From: Cupriavidus pauculus
Lineage (GTDB): Bacteria; Pseudomonadota; Gammaproteobacteria; Burkholderiales; Burkholderiaceae
Direction of reading: 5' to 3'
NCBI RefSeq assembly: GCF_008801835.1
Contig: NZ_VZOW01000005.1
Location: 246,737-310,736 of the forward strand
Length of the DNA: 64,000 bases
Positions within the stretch are counted from its first letter, which is position 1. Each line of letters opens with the position of its first letter. The position numbers and the translations under genes are program-made. The notes under the pieces are model-generated. The model was given only the letters and a program-made list of their open reading frames with translations. It was not told where the DNA came from and made no database searches. Below, piece after piece: positions 45,181 through 53,859 of this stretch.

Positions 45181-46341
45181 TTAGATCTCGCACAGGCTGG
45201 CTGCCAGCAGCAGCGACGCCGCGGCAATTTCCAGTGGCAGATTGAAGTCATGTCCGCCGTGCATGAGCGCCGTGGATGCCAGCGGCCCGACGATCTGGCC
45301 GACGCCGTAGGCCGCCGTCATCACGGCAAACAGATTGAAGCGCACCTTGTGGGCGAGCCGGCGAGCAGCCGGCGCGGCAATGGTGACGGTGCCCATGAAA
45401 GTGCCGCCCACCAGTATCGCGCTGGCCAGATACGCTGGCGCGGTGTGGCTCAGCGCGGGCATTACCACACCAACGGCCTGTACCACGAGGTTGCACTGCA
45501 TCGCACGTTGCGTGCCAAGCCGTTCGTGGATGGCATGCCAGAGGAAGCATGACGGCGCGGCACCGAGCCCGAACGCCGCCCAGATGTGGATCGGATCGAT
45601 CTGGCCCAGCGCGTCGCGCACGAATAGCGGCAGATACGTGGCGGTGATGATGTAGCCGAATCCGGCCAGGCCGTAGCTGGCAATCAGCGGCCACGGGCCG
45701 ATGCCCGGGCCGGCCGTCGCATGCGCTGCGGCTGCCGCGACGTCGTCGGTACGTGCGGGCAGGCGTAGGGTTTGCCAACCCAACGCGGACAGCGTGGCGC
45801 CGCCAGCGGCCAGCGCCAGCCAGATCGTCAAGCTGTGCCAGTGCGCAAGGTTGCCCATCGCGATCAACTCCGCGGACACCACAATGCCGAGGCCGACGCC
45901 GGAAAACATCAGCGGCGCGCCGTGATGCTGTGCCCGAATCTGCAGCAGCCAGATGGCGGAACATACCAGCGCCAGCGCACTGAGCACCCCGGCCAGAAAC
46001 CGCACGCCGATCAACACCGCGGCGGGCGCTGGCAGCGCCAGCGCGGCAAGGCATGCCACCGTGCCTGCCAGAGCGATCCGCGACCAGCGGCTGGCGCTGA
46101 CGTGGGGGATCCGCGCGGCAAGCAGCGCGCCCAGCAGATAGCCCGCATAGTTGGCCGACGCGGCGAGCGACCCTGTGGCGACGGACATCGTGCCGTCGCG
46201 CACCATCAGGGGATACATGCCGGTGAATGCGAAGCGGCCAAAGCCCATCGCGACGGCCAGCGCGAGTGCAGCGGCCATCGCTTCGCGCCAGGACGACGAG
46301 GCCGGTGAAGCGGACACGCGCATCGAATCGACGTCAGCCAC
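45181..46341 (-). CDS. MFS transporter, YbfB/YjiJ family
   Basis: A 12-helix major facilitator of 386 residues, YbfB/YjiJ type, with FGRFAFTGMYPLMVRDG in the first helix pair and GPWPLIASYGLAGFGYIITATYLPLF at the start of the second half. The start is taken as GTG 46341 because AAGGAG lies seven bases upstream and the GTG overlaps the LysR stop in GTGGCTGA, giving translational coupling. An ATG six codons later (46323) lacks a good site. The substrate is unknown; neighbours (LysR, nitronate monooxygenase) suggest a small organic compound. Confidence 0.88.
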   Translation of the reverse strand: MADVDSMRVSASPASSSWREAMAAALALAVAMGFGRFAFTGMYPLMVRDGTMSVATGSLAASANYAGYLLGALLAARIPHVSASRWSRIALAGTVACLAALALPAPAAVLIGVRFLAGVLSALALVCSAIWLLQIRAQHHGAPLMFSGVGLGIVVSAELIAMGNLAHWHSLTIWLALAAGGATLSALGWQTLRLPARTDDVAAAAAHATAGPGIGPWPLIASYGLAGFGYIITATYLPLFVRDALGQIDPIHIWAAFGLGAAPSCFLWHAIHERLGTQRAMQCNLVVQAVGVVMPALSHTAPAYLASAILVGGTFMGTVTIAAPAARRLAHKVRFNLFAVMTAAYGVGQIVGPLASTALMHGGHDFNLPLEIAAASLLLAASLCEI

Positions 46342-47221
46342 GGCGCATCTCCTTGAGGAAGGCATCGAAGGCCAGCGTGGAGAAGCCCGCGCGGCGGATC
46401 AGATAAGTGTGAACGGTGCGCACCGGCACGGTCTGGAGGTCGGACACCTCGCGCTGCAACGCCAGAAGCGAACGCGGCACGATGCCCACCGCGGTGCCGG
46501 CCGAAACGCTGGCCAGGATCGCGTGATAGGAGGGCATTTCTTGCACTGCAAGATGCCGGCGCGCATCGTCCGCGCCCTGGGCCAGCCATTGCTCGGCCAC
46601 GCCGCGATAGGTGCAGCCGCGCGCGAAGACGGCCAGTTGCCGCACGCGCAGATCGTCGGGCGATCGCACCTTCGGATGATTGGCGGGCAGTACCAGCACC
46701 AGCGCCTCACTGAACAGCCACGTGCCTTCCAATCCCGGTCCCAGGTCCGCCATGTCGGCCTCGCGCGCGGGGGCGGTGCCGGGATGCGCCACCAGTGCGC
46801 AATCGATACGGTGATTGAGCACTGCATCGACCAGCGCAGCGGTGGTGCCGGTCTGGATCTCGACCCCAACCTCGGGCCACGCCGCGTGATAGCGTCCCAG
46901 CGGCTTGGGCAGGCGCGCGGCCGCCGTGCTTTCCATGGCGCCGATGCGCAGCTTGCCGCTGGGACCATCGCCGCGCATCGACTGGCGCGCTTCTTCGGCC
47001 AGCGCAAGCAGGCGGTCGGCGTAACCGAGCAGCCGCTGGCCCTCGGGCGTGAGCGTCATGCGCTTGCTGTCGCGATGAAACAGCTCCACGCCAAGATCGC
47101 TTTCCAGTTGCTTGATGCGTGTGGTGACGTTGGACTGAGCGCGCTCCAGCGTGCGCGCCGCGCGCGTGACGCTTTGCTCGGCCGCCACGGCGCGGAAAAT
47201 TTCAAGTTCGGCAAGTTCCAT
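46334..47221 (-). CDS. LysR-family regulator upstream of the MFS gene
   Basis: A 295-residue LysR protein (MELAELEIFRAVAAEQSVTRAARTLERAQSNVTTRI at the DNA-binding end, then an effector domain with CTYRGVAEQW). It precedes and overlaps the MFS gene by 8 bp. It is divergent from RidA, with an AT-rich gap of 193 bp that should hold its operators. It probably controls the transporter and perhaps ridA. Confidence 0.9.
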   Translation of the reverse strand: MELAELEIFRAVAAEQSVTRAARTLERAQSNVTTRIKQLESDLGVELFHRDSKRMTLTPEGQRLLGYADRLLALAEEARQSMRGDGPSGKLRIGAMESTAAARLPKPLGRYHAAWPEVGVEIQTGTTAALVDAVLNHRIDCALVAHPGTAPAREADMADLGPGLEGTWLFSEALVLVLPANHPKVRSPDDLRVRQLAVFARGCTYRGVAEQWLAQGADDARRHLAVQEMPSYHAILASVSAGTAVGIVPRSLLALQREVSDLQTVPVRTVHTYLIRRAGFSTLAFDAFLKEMRRG

Positions 47222-47414
47222 GAGCGTCCGGCTGGTGAATCAAGTCATTCTAAAAAGAGAATGAGATTGGATAAACGATATTATTTTAGGAATGATAGTC
47301 GAAATGGAACGGCCATGCTTGTTCCACGATGTATCAAGTCATGTTCCTGGCGCCGATTGGTGTGCGGGTGGTGTGCGGCTACAGTCGGAAGCAGGCTATC
47401 CAGGGGAGACGTTG

Positions 47415-47879
47415 ATGACCATTGAATCGAAGCTCGCTGCACGCGGCCTGACGCTGCCATCGCCGCCGCAACCGCTGGGCAGTTATACGGCAGTCAGCCG
47501 CGCCAGCGACCTGCTGTTCGTTTCCGGCCAGTTGCCGTTGCGCGATGGCAAGGTGGTGTGGAGTGGACAGGTTGGCAAGGACCTCAGCGTCGCCGAGGGC
47601 AAACAGGCGGCGGAACTTGCGGCGCTCAATGTGCTGGCGCAGATCCACGCTTACCTGGGCGGATTCGAACGGCTGGACCATATCGTCCGGCTGGAGGGGC
47701 ATGTGACAAGCGCGCCGGGTATGCTTGATCAGCCCGCGGTGCTGGACGGTGCGTCAGACCTGTTTGCGCAGGTGCTGGGAGACAAGGCTGGCCACGCGCG
47801 CGCCGCGTATTCGGCAACGCAGCAGCCCGGCAATGCAGCGGTGATCCTGGTGGTGATCGCGCAGATCAAAGGCGACTGA
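47415..47879 (+). CDS. RidA-family protein (YER057c/UK114-like)
   Basis: A 154-residue RidA/YjgF-family protein of the larger subgroup. It begins TIESKLAARGLTLPSPPQPLGSY, followed by LLFVSGQLPLRDGKVVWSGQVG and NVLAQIHAYLGGFERLDHIVRL. RidA proteins hydrolyse reactive enamines and imines produced by PLP enzymes; subgroup members may have other small-molecule roles. GGGGAGAC precedes the ATG. It is between two LysR genes transcribed toward the left. Confidence 0.9.
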   Translation: MTIESKLAARGLTLPSPPQPLGSYTAVSRASDLLFVSGQLPLRDGKVVWSGQVGKDLSVAEGKQAAELAALNVLAQIHAYLGGFERLDHIVRLEGHVTSAPGMLDQPAVLDGASDLFAQVLGDKAGHARAAYSATQQPGNAAVILVVIAQIKGD

Positions 47880-47898
47880 ACCGCTGCGCGCCGACGTT

Positions 47899-48810
47899 CT
47901 ACGCCGAAAACTTCTCGACGAGAAAGTCGACCAGCGCGCGCACGCGCCGCGACACATGGCGCGCATGCGGGTAAAGCAGAACGAACGGGCGGGTGCTGCC
48001 GCCGTATTGCTGCAGTACTTCCACCAGCGTACCGTCGCGCAGATCGTGCTCCACGACGAAGCGGTAGGTCTGGAACAGACCCGCCCCGGCGCGCGCCAGC
48101 GTGGCGCCCCCGAGCGCATCCTCGGACGTGCCGTATGCGCCGCTGGTCAGGATGTCGATGTCCTGCCCATCCTGCCGGAATGTCCACGCGATGCGACGTC
48201 CGCTGCTGGGCCGCTCGAACTGGATGCATTGATGCGTGGCTAGATCGTCCAGCGTGGCGGGCGTGCCGTGGCGCCTCAGGTAGGCGGGCGTCGCCACCAC
48301 CACCATTTCGGCGTCTTCCAGCTTGCGGGCGATCAGCGTGGAATCGTCCGGCGCGCGGCCGCGCACCGAGAGGTCGTAAGTGTCGTCGGCAAAATCTACA
48401 TTGCGATTGCTGATATGCACGTCGATATCGACTTCCGGATAGCGTTCGCGAAACTCTGGCAATACGGGCAGCACGCGGTAATGCGCATAGGGCGTGGGTA
48501 GGCTCACGCGCAGTCGCCCGGCCGGCGTGGCGTGCTGGCCGCTGATCTGGCGTTCCGCATCGACCAGTTGCGCCAGCGCCTGGCGGCTTTCCTCGAAATA
48601 CGCGCGGCCCTCGTCGGTCAGTCGGATCTGGCGGGTGGTGCGGACAAAGAGCCTGACTCCCAGCCGTTCCTCCAGACGCTGCACGCTGCGGCTCACCGCG
48701 GCTGGCGTCACACCGGCGGCTGCGGCCGCGGCGGTGAAACTGCTCAGTTCGGCCGCCATACAGAACAGTTCGATGCTGCCAAGCTGAAGATCGTCGAATT
48801 GGCGCTTCAT
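47899..48810 (-). CDS. LysR-family regulator (CrgA/AaeR-like)
   Basis: A 303-residue LysR regulator of the large DsdC/CrgA-like branch, with LGSIELFCMAAELSSFTAAAAAAGVTPAAVSRSVQRLEERLG and the characteristic YDLSVRGRAPDDSTLIARKL effector region. It converges on ridA and is divergent from the class II amidotransferase gene by 211 bp. Target unknown. Confidence 0.9.
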   Translation of the reverse strand: MKRQFDDLQLGSIELFCMAAELSSFTAAAAAAGVTPAAVSRSVQRLEERLGVRLFVRTTRQIRLTDEGRAYFEESRQALAQLVDAERQISGQHATPAGRLRVSLPTPYAHYRVLPVLPEFRERYPEVDIDVHISNRNVDFADDTYDLSVRGRAPDDSTLIARKLEDAEMVVVATPAYLRRHGTPATLDDLATHQCIQFERPSSGRRIAWTFRQDGQDIDILTSGAYGTSEDALGGATLARAGAGLFQTYRFVVEHDLRDGTLVEVLQQYGGSTRPFVLLYPHARHVSRRVRALVDFLVEKFSA

Positions 48811-49021
48811 ATCGGTGGCGTTGAAAGGTTGCGCCGCAGGCCTTGCGATAGCCGCGGCTGCGAAATGATCGTCGGCCCTGTGGCAAACGACAAGCGAAAT
48901 TCAAACGGCCGACTGCGCGGAGCGATGTCCGGCCGAGGCCACGTTCGGAAGATTCCGCATCGTATCGCGCCTCGCTTGCTATGCTGAAGTGATCAACCAG
49001 CACTCTAGGGGGGAGCGCGTC

Positions 49022-49867
49022 ATGTGTCGTTGGCTGGCCTATTCGGGCCGATCTGTTCCATTGGAGGCGGTGTTGTTCCAGCCCGAGCATTCATTGATAG
49101 ACCAGAGCCTGAATTCTCGGCTTGGCCATACGACAACCAATGGCGACGGCTTCGGGGTGGGATGGTACGGCAGGCATTCGGAATTGCCGTTCCGCTATCG
49201 TTGCCTGCATCCGGCGTGGAGCGACACCAATCTGCGCGAGACCGCGCGGGCAGTGCGGGCGCCGCTGTTCGTGGCCCATGTGCGCGCCGCCACTGGCACG
49301 CCCACGCAGGAAACCAACTGTCATCCGTTTCGCTTCGGCCGCTGGCTGTTTGTCCACAACGGGCTGATTCGCGACTATCCGGTGGTGCGGCGCGAATTGA
49401 TGATGGCCGTGGCGCCGCATCTGTTCCGCTGGATCGAAGGGTCCACCGATTCGGAAATCATGTTCTTCCTGGCGCTCACCTTTGGACTGGAGCGCGATCC
49501 GCGCGGCGCGCTGGAGCGCATGGCGGGCCTGATCGAAGAGGTGGGCCGACGCAACGGCGTGGAATGTCCGTTGAACATGACGGTCTGCGTGACCGACGGC
49601 AAGCAGGTGGTGGCAGTGCGGTATTCGAGCGAAAGCGCGTCGCGCTCGCTGTTCCACAGCACGTCGTTCCGGCAGTTGCGGGCGCTGTATCCGGACGATC
49701 CCCGCATTATTGCCGCCGGGGACGATGCGTTCCTGGTGCTGTCTGAGCCGCTGATCGATGTGCAGGGCGTATGGGAAGAAATCCCCGAGGCCACCGTGCT
49801 GGTGGCCCGTGCCGGACAGATCGACCGGCAGCGCTTTGTGCCGCGAATGCCCGAAGCCGCGGCTTAA
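49022..49867 (+). CDS. Class II glutamine amidotransferase-like protein (YafJ/EgtC family)
   Basis: A 281-residue Ntn-type amidotransferase domain. Met is followed by Cys (MCRWLAYSGR), so the N-terminal nucleophile is exposed after Met removal. TTNGDGFGVGWYG, AHVRAATGTPTQETNCHPF, and VHNGLIRDY supply the glutamine pocket. The homologue YafJ is of unknown role; EgtC acts in ergothioneine synthesis by cleaving gamma-glutamyl amide bonds, but no egt genes are nearby. AGGGGGGAG lies upstream of the ATG. Confidence 0.9.
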   Translation: MCRWLAYSGRSVPLEAVLFQPEHSLIDQSLNSRLGHTTTNGDGFGVGWYGRHSELPFRYRCLHPAWSDTNLRETARAVRAPLFVAHVRAATGTPTQETNCHPFRFGRWLFVHNGLIRDYPVVRRELMMAVAPHLFRWIEGSTDSEIMFFLALTFGLERDPRGALERMAGLIEEVGRRNGVECPLNMTVCVTDGKQVVAVRYSSESASRSLFHSTSFRQLRALYPDDPRIIAAGDDAFLVLSEPLIDVQGVWEEIPEATVLVARAGQIDRQRFVPRMPEAAA

Positions 49868-50037
49868 GCCGCTGCACCGGTCGAGGCGTAAAGGATTGGA
49901 GCCGGCGATGAACGGGCGCAAGCGCGATTCGATTGGCAACCGTGTGCGGCGCGGGCGCTGGCAGTGAGCACGGCCGACGCAGCCGAAGGCGCTTATGCCT
50001 CGGCGGCCGGCCGCGCTGGTGTCATACGGTTACTGGG

Positions 50038-50388
50038 TTACTGGCACTGGCTGATGGCGGCAGCAGCATTGCTGTCGGCGCCGCGGAAACCGAGCCAGGA
50101 GCCCGGGCCGTTGGGCGCCTTGCGCACCACGGCGGCGTCGCCGTTCGGCGGTTGCTGTCCGGGCACGTAGACATCGAACGCCTGGTCGTTGGCCAGCATG
50201 TATTGCATCGTTACCTGTTGGCGCGAGGCGTCGGCCCATTTCTGTCCGATGCATTGCGCGGCCGCCTTGGGCTCCAGCTTGCTGGGGCCGACGGCGCGCG
50301 TCGCCGGAGTAGGGGGAGGGGTGTATGGCGAGACGGCGCAGCCAGCAAGGGTGGTCACGGCGAGAGCGACGATGAACGGATATTTCAT
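50038..50388 (-). CDS. Lipoprotein of unknown function
   Basis: A 116-residue lipoprotein with lipobox LAGC (Cys about 17), a Pro/Thr-rich segment (SPYTPPPTPATRAVGPSKLEP), and a small domain that includes AAAQCIGQKWADASRQQVTMQYMLAND and FDVYVPGQQPPNG. Similar small lipoproteins are common in Burkholderiales with no known role. GGAG precedes the ATG. It has no operon partner. Confidence 0.75.
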   Translation of the reverse strand: MKYPFIVALAVTTLAGCAVSPYTPPPTPATRAVGPSKLEPKAAAQCIGQKWADASRQQVTMQYMLANDQAFDVYVPGQQPPNGDAAVVRKAPNGPGSWLGFRGADSNAAAAISQCQ

Positions 50389-50794
50389 GTTGTTAGCTCC
50401 ATTTCGGATCGCAGGGAGCACCGGCGGCGAAACGGTGTCGGGCCGCCGTCAGCCGGTGCGTTTAACGTGTACCGGACCGTGGGAGGTACTCCACGTCGTA
50501 CAAGGTAGAAGTCTAGGCATCCGGCACAGGATGTGACTACGTCCGAGCCACTATCTGTTGCGTAGGTGTTTGTCTGATATCGATTGTCCGGATGGATCCC
50601 CGCCGTGTGCGCGAAGGAGTTCACGGTGCGCGCCGCAGGTGTTGTCCGAGGTGCGCAATGAAGCGCCCCGAGGCTCCTCAAGTGGCCTCGAAAGGCGCTA
50701 CGGATTCAATGCGCGCGGCGGATCACAATCGTGGCAGCGAAGGCGGCCATGAGCGGCCATGGGCAGTCATGTGCGCATCAAGCGCGCGGTAAAT
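50389..50794. other. Intergenic region, no gene seen
   Basis: A 406-bp gap between the lipoprotein gene (start side) and the end of the DUF188 gene, both on the minus strand. It must contain the lipoprotein promoter. Short GC-rich dyads are present, but no clear operator, terminator with T-run, or RNA gene was recognised. Confidence 0.4.
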
Positions 50795-51259
50795 TCAGGC
50801 GTCGTTGCGCGGCGGCGTCTGGCGGGCCAGAAAGCGGTCCAGTTGACTGGCAAACGCCTTGCCATCCTGCGGTGCATAGGGCGCCGGGCCGCCGGTCTCG
50901 ATGCCAGCGGCGCGCAACTGATCCATGACGTCGCGCATGGTCAGGCGCTCCTGGATGTTCTCGCGGTTGAACCAGACGCCGCGCGGGTCCAGCACTTGCG
51001 CGCCCTTGTCGAGCGCGGCCGCTGCCAGCGGGATATCGGCCGTGATTACCAGATCGCCCGCATTGGCCAGTTCGACGATGCGCTGATCGGCGACGTCGAA
51101 ACCGGCGGGCACTTGCAGCAACTTGATGAAGCGCGACGGCGGCGTGCGCATGAAATGGTTGGCCACCAGCGTGACGCTGACCTGTACCCGCTGCGCAGCG
51201 CGAAACAACATGTCCTTGACGACGACCGGGCAGGCGTCTGCGTCAACCAGTATTTGCAT
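50795..51259 (-). CDS. YaiI/YqxD-family protein (DUF188)
   Basis: A 154-residue protein of the conserved DUF188 family, which has a PIN-like nuclease fold. ILVDADACPVVVKDMLFRAA at the N-terminus has the acidic cluster, with LANAGDLVITADIPLAAAALDKGAQVLDPRG and TMRDVMDQLR as further conserved blocks. An RNA nuclease role is suspected but not shown. ATG 51259 is preferred to the adjacent upstream GTG. Confidence 0.93.
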   Translation of the reverse strand: MQILVDADACPVVVKDMLFRAAQRVQVSVTLVANHFMRTPPSRFIKLLQVPAGFDVADQRIVELANAGDLVITADIPLAAAALDKGAQVLDPRGVWFNRENIQERLTMRDVMDQLRAAGIETGGPAPYAPQDGKAFASQLDRFLARQTPPRNDA

Positions 51260-51487
51260 CACGGTGTTTCCGACGGGAGAAAGGGCGCCATCTTACTGCC
51301 TTGGTGCGTGTCCGAGTAGAAAACTGTCGAAGCCGCCCGTACGGGGCGGACAGCACGCCACGGGCCCCGATAGCGGCGATGCAAGCACGGCAAGTGCAGC
51401 TCGGTTGCGGCCCGTGTTGCACCGCAAATGCCGCGCGCACGGTATATTTGCCCGCTGAACATTACACCGAAGCAGGAAGCGGGAAGC

Positions 51488-51853
51488 ATGAGCAAGAAAT
51501 CGATTCGGGTGTCGTATGTGGCGGTGCCAGGCGACCTCAGTGTCTTGAAACTGAAACGCTATCTACGCAACGCAGTCGCCGAGGCGGCGGAAGCGGGCAG
51601 CGACGACATTCTGCTCGTCAAGGTGCTTGTGCCGCGGGCGCTGGGCCTCAAGGCCGGGGAAATGCTGTTCAATCGCGTCCTGCAGGACATTGTCGACAAG
51701 GACCAGCGCGTGCGGCGCGTGTCGGTGGAATTCGTCGACGGCGAAGTCACGCCAGAGAAGATTGCCGCGAGCGAGGCGCGCACCCAGAAGGAGATCGACG
51801 CGTACGGGCATTTGCTCGCAGAGGAGAAGGACGATGACGACGCAAATGACTGA
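51488..51853 (+). CDS. Conserved hypothetical protein with acidic C-terminus
   Basis: A 121-residue soluble protein beginning SKKSIRVSYVAVPGDLSVLK and continuing KLKRYLRNAVAEAAEAGSDD; a second half EVTPEKIAASEARTQKEIDAYGHLL looks helical and ends in a very acidic tail (EEKDDDDAND). I do not recognise the family. There are no Cys residues, membrane segments or signal. GGGAAGC precedes the ATG. The HD-domain gene starts 53 bp later on the same strand and may be co-transcribed. Confidence 0.7.
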   Translation: MSKKSIRVSYVAVPGDLSVLKLKRYLRNAVAEAAEAGSDDILLVKVLVPRALGLKAGEMLFNRVLQDIVDKDQRVRRVSVEFVDGEVTPEKIAASEARTQKEIDAYGHLLAEEKDDDDAND

Positions 51854-51906
51854 ACGCGCAAAGGGCGGCGTCTTTTCTCGATGATTGCGATCCATTGGCC
51901 GCTACC

Positions 51907-52509
51907 GTGAATCTATCCGATCTCGAGCGCCAGCTCGCCTTCCTTCGAGAAATCGATCGCCTGAAAGGCGTCTTGCGGATGTCGCCGCTAATCGATCAGT
52001 CGCGACGCGAAAACAGTGCCGAGCATTCCTGGCATCTGGCGATGTACGCGCTTGTGCTGTCGCAATATGCGGCGGCGCCTGTCAACGTGGAGCGCGTCGT
52101 CAAGATGCTGCTGCTGCATGACATCGTCGAGATCGATGCGGGCGACACGCCGTTCCATCATGCGTCGATGCATGCAGCGCAGGCCGAGCGTGAGCAACAG
52201 GCGGCGCAGCGGATCTTTGCGCTGCTGCCCGATGCGCAGGCGGCCGAATTCCGCGACCTGTGGTGCGAGTTTGAAGCCGCGCAGAGCGCCGATGCGATAT
52301 TCGCCAAGGCGCTGGACCGCTTTCAGCCATTGCTTCATAACGTGGCCACCGATGGCGGCACGTGGGTAGCGCATCAACTGAATCAGGAGCAGGTGTTCTC
52401 GCGCTACGGCCCCGTCATACAGCGCGGCGCACCCGCGCTATGGGACGCGGCGGCGCGCCTTGTGCAGGAACACTTTGCCGAGCCGTCACACCAAAAGCCC
52501 GCGCCCTGA
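51907..52509 (+). CDS. HD-domain nucleotidase-like protein (HDDC2/YfbR family)
   Basis: A 200-residue HD-domain phosphohydrolase. The metal ligands are in ENSAEHSWHLAMYALVLSQ (His), LLLHDIVEIDAGDT (His-Asp) and a later Asp. HDDC2 and YfbR act as 5'-deoxynucleotidases. The start is taken as GTG 51907, giving the family N-terminus NLSDLERQLAFLREIDRLK; TTG 51895 is a possible earlier start. It converges on the DUF2894 gene, 23 bp apart. Confidence 0.88.
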   Translation: MNLSDLERQLAFLREIDRLKGVLRMSPLIDQSRRENSAEHSWHLAMYALVLSQYAAAPVNVERVVKMLLLHDIVEIDAGDTPFHHASMHAAQAEREQQAAQRIFALLPDAQAAEFRDLWCEFEAAQSADAIFAKALDRFQPLLHNVATDGGTWVAHQLNQEQVFSRYGPVIQRGAPALWDAAARLVQEHFAEPSHQKPAP

Positions 52510-52532
52510 CGGTTGGCGCAAGCGGTGACGTT

Positions 52533-53207
52533 CTACGGCGTGCTTGCCGATGGTTTGCTCGATCTGGCGCGCGGTTTGCGCGGCGCAGCGTGCGGCGTCT
52601 CGCGCTCGGACGCCGGGGCGGCGATGTGCATGCCATCAAGCCACGACAGCGCATCGACATACGACAGAAACTGTTCCAGATAACCGGGCGATACCTCGCG
52701 CATCAGGGACAGCGCCCGATGCACGAGATGGTTGGTGTTCAGGGGTCCGGCGTTTTCGGGCACGCCTTGCTGCGACTGGCGCAACTGGCGTTCGACGCTG
52801 ACGCGGGCCCATGTTTCGCGGAAGTAGTCGACCAGTTCAGGTTCGGCGGGATAGCCGCGCTGCGCCGTGGCAAGCGGCGCAGCGCCAGCGGTATGGCGTG
52901 CTGGCGTTTCGCCCGCATGCGCAGGGCGCGCAAGGCTGTGGCTGAGCGCAGCAAGCGCGGCGATGGCTCCGGCCGGTTGCGCCGATGCTGTGCGCGCTGG
53001 CGCATCGCAAGGCGCGCGCGTCAGCACTTCGCGGTAGTCGGCAACCAGTCGCGTCAGGCGGGCTTCCAGCAGGCGACCCGCTTCGCCATCGTAGCGCGCC
53101 GCGCGCCGTGCGATCGCTGCGATAAAGCAGAAGCGCACCGGATCTGCGCGATCGGCGCCGCTGTCGCGCCATGCCGCGATTGTGGCGTGCGGGTCGTCGC
53201 TATGCAT
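52533..53207 (-). CDS. DUF2894-family protein, last gene of motor-like operon
   Basis: A 224-residue soluble protein of the DUF2894 family. It begins DPHATIAAWRDSGADRADPVRFCFIAAIARRAARYDG, has an Ala-rich middle and LVDYFRETWARVSVERQLRQSQ and NAGPLNTNHLVHRALSLMREVSPGYLEQFLSYVDALSWLDGM near the end, then a basic tail. It overlaps the OmpA-like gene by 8 bp. The function is unknown, but it occurs in a fixed order with DUF3348, DUF802 and OmpA genes and so is likely a cytoplasmic partner or output of that complex. Confidence 0.85.
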   Translation of the reverse strand: MHSDDPHATIAAWRDSGADRADPVRFCFIAAIARRAARYDGEAGRLLEARLTRLVADYREVLTRAPCDAPARTASAQPAGAIAALAALSHSLARPAHAGETPARHTAGAAPLATAQRGYPAEPELVDYFRETWARVSVERQLRQSQQGVPENAGPLNTNHLVHRALSLMREVSPGYLEQFLSYVDALSWLDGMHIAAPASERETPHAAPRKPRARSSKPSASTP

Positions 53208-53859
53208 CGGCTTTTGCGGCGCCGGCCGCGGCGTTTGGGACCCTTGGCACCGGCGCGATCTCCACGCGGCGATTCTTCGCGCGGCTTTCCTCGGTGATGT
53301 TCGGCGCCACCGGCTGCTGCGATCCGAACGCCGCCGAAAACACCGAAGCGGGCGGCACGCCTGCTTCGATCAACGCACGGGTCACGGTCAGCGCGCGTTG
53401 GGCCGATAGCTCCAGATTGTCGGCAAAACGCCGGTTACCTTCGCGCACCTGCTGATCGTCGGTGAAGCCACTCACCATCAGGATTTCGTCACGCGCGCCA
53501 AGGTAGGCCGAAAGCGGCGCGGCGAGGCTCTTGAGCAGCGCGCGCCCCTCGGGCTGCAACTGGTCTGAATTCAGTGCGAACAGCACGTTGCCGCTGATAC
53601 CGATGCGCCCGTCCTTCAGCGTGACGCGGCCGGCGGCAAGCGGCCCGGCAAGCGCCTGTTCCAGCGTCTGCCGCCGCTTCAGCTCCGCCTGCCGCTGCTT
53701 CACTTCGTTTTCCAGCCGGGACGACAATTCCATCTGCACGCCGATCACGCCAAGCAGCACCAGCACGAACGCGCCGAGCATGACCGACATCAGGTCGCCA
53801 AACACCGCCCACGCGGGGACGGTGGTCTCTACGCCAGCGTCGAAGTCGTGGTCTGTCAT
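53200..53859 (-). CDS. MotB/ZorB-like OmpA-family protein with membrane Asp
   Basis: A 219-residue protein with one N-terminal membrane helix (about 16-40) starting PAWAVFGDLMSVMLGAFVLVLLG. The Pro-Ala-Trp and the Asp (D22) lie where MotB and ZorB have their proton-carrying Asp just inside the helix. A short coiled segment (QMELSSRLENEVKQRQAELKRRQ) leads to a C-terminal OmpA-type peptidoglycan-binding domain (LFALNSDQLQPEGRALLKSLA, VSGFTDDQQ, FGSQQPVAPN). This fits an ion-channel B-subunit anchored to the cell wall. It overlaps the DUF802 gene by 4 bp and would pair with that channel protein. Confidence 0.88.
   Translation of the reverse strand: MTDHDFDAGVETTVPAWAVFGDLMSVMLGAFVLVLLGVIGVQMELSSRLENEVKQRQAELKRRQTLEQALAGPLAAGRVTLKDGRIGISGNVLFALNSDQLQPEGRALLKSLAAPLSAYLGARDEILMVSGFTDDQQVREGNRRFADNLELSAQRALTVTRALIEAGVPPASVFSAAFGSQQPVAPNITEESRAKNRRVEIAPVPRVPNAAAGAAKADA

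Noticed and set aside
52544..53297. Plus-strand frames opposite the DUF2894 gene
   Set aside because: Antisense, Arg-rich low-complexity translations without supporting signals. The minus-strand gene has family similarity and operon overlaps.
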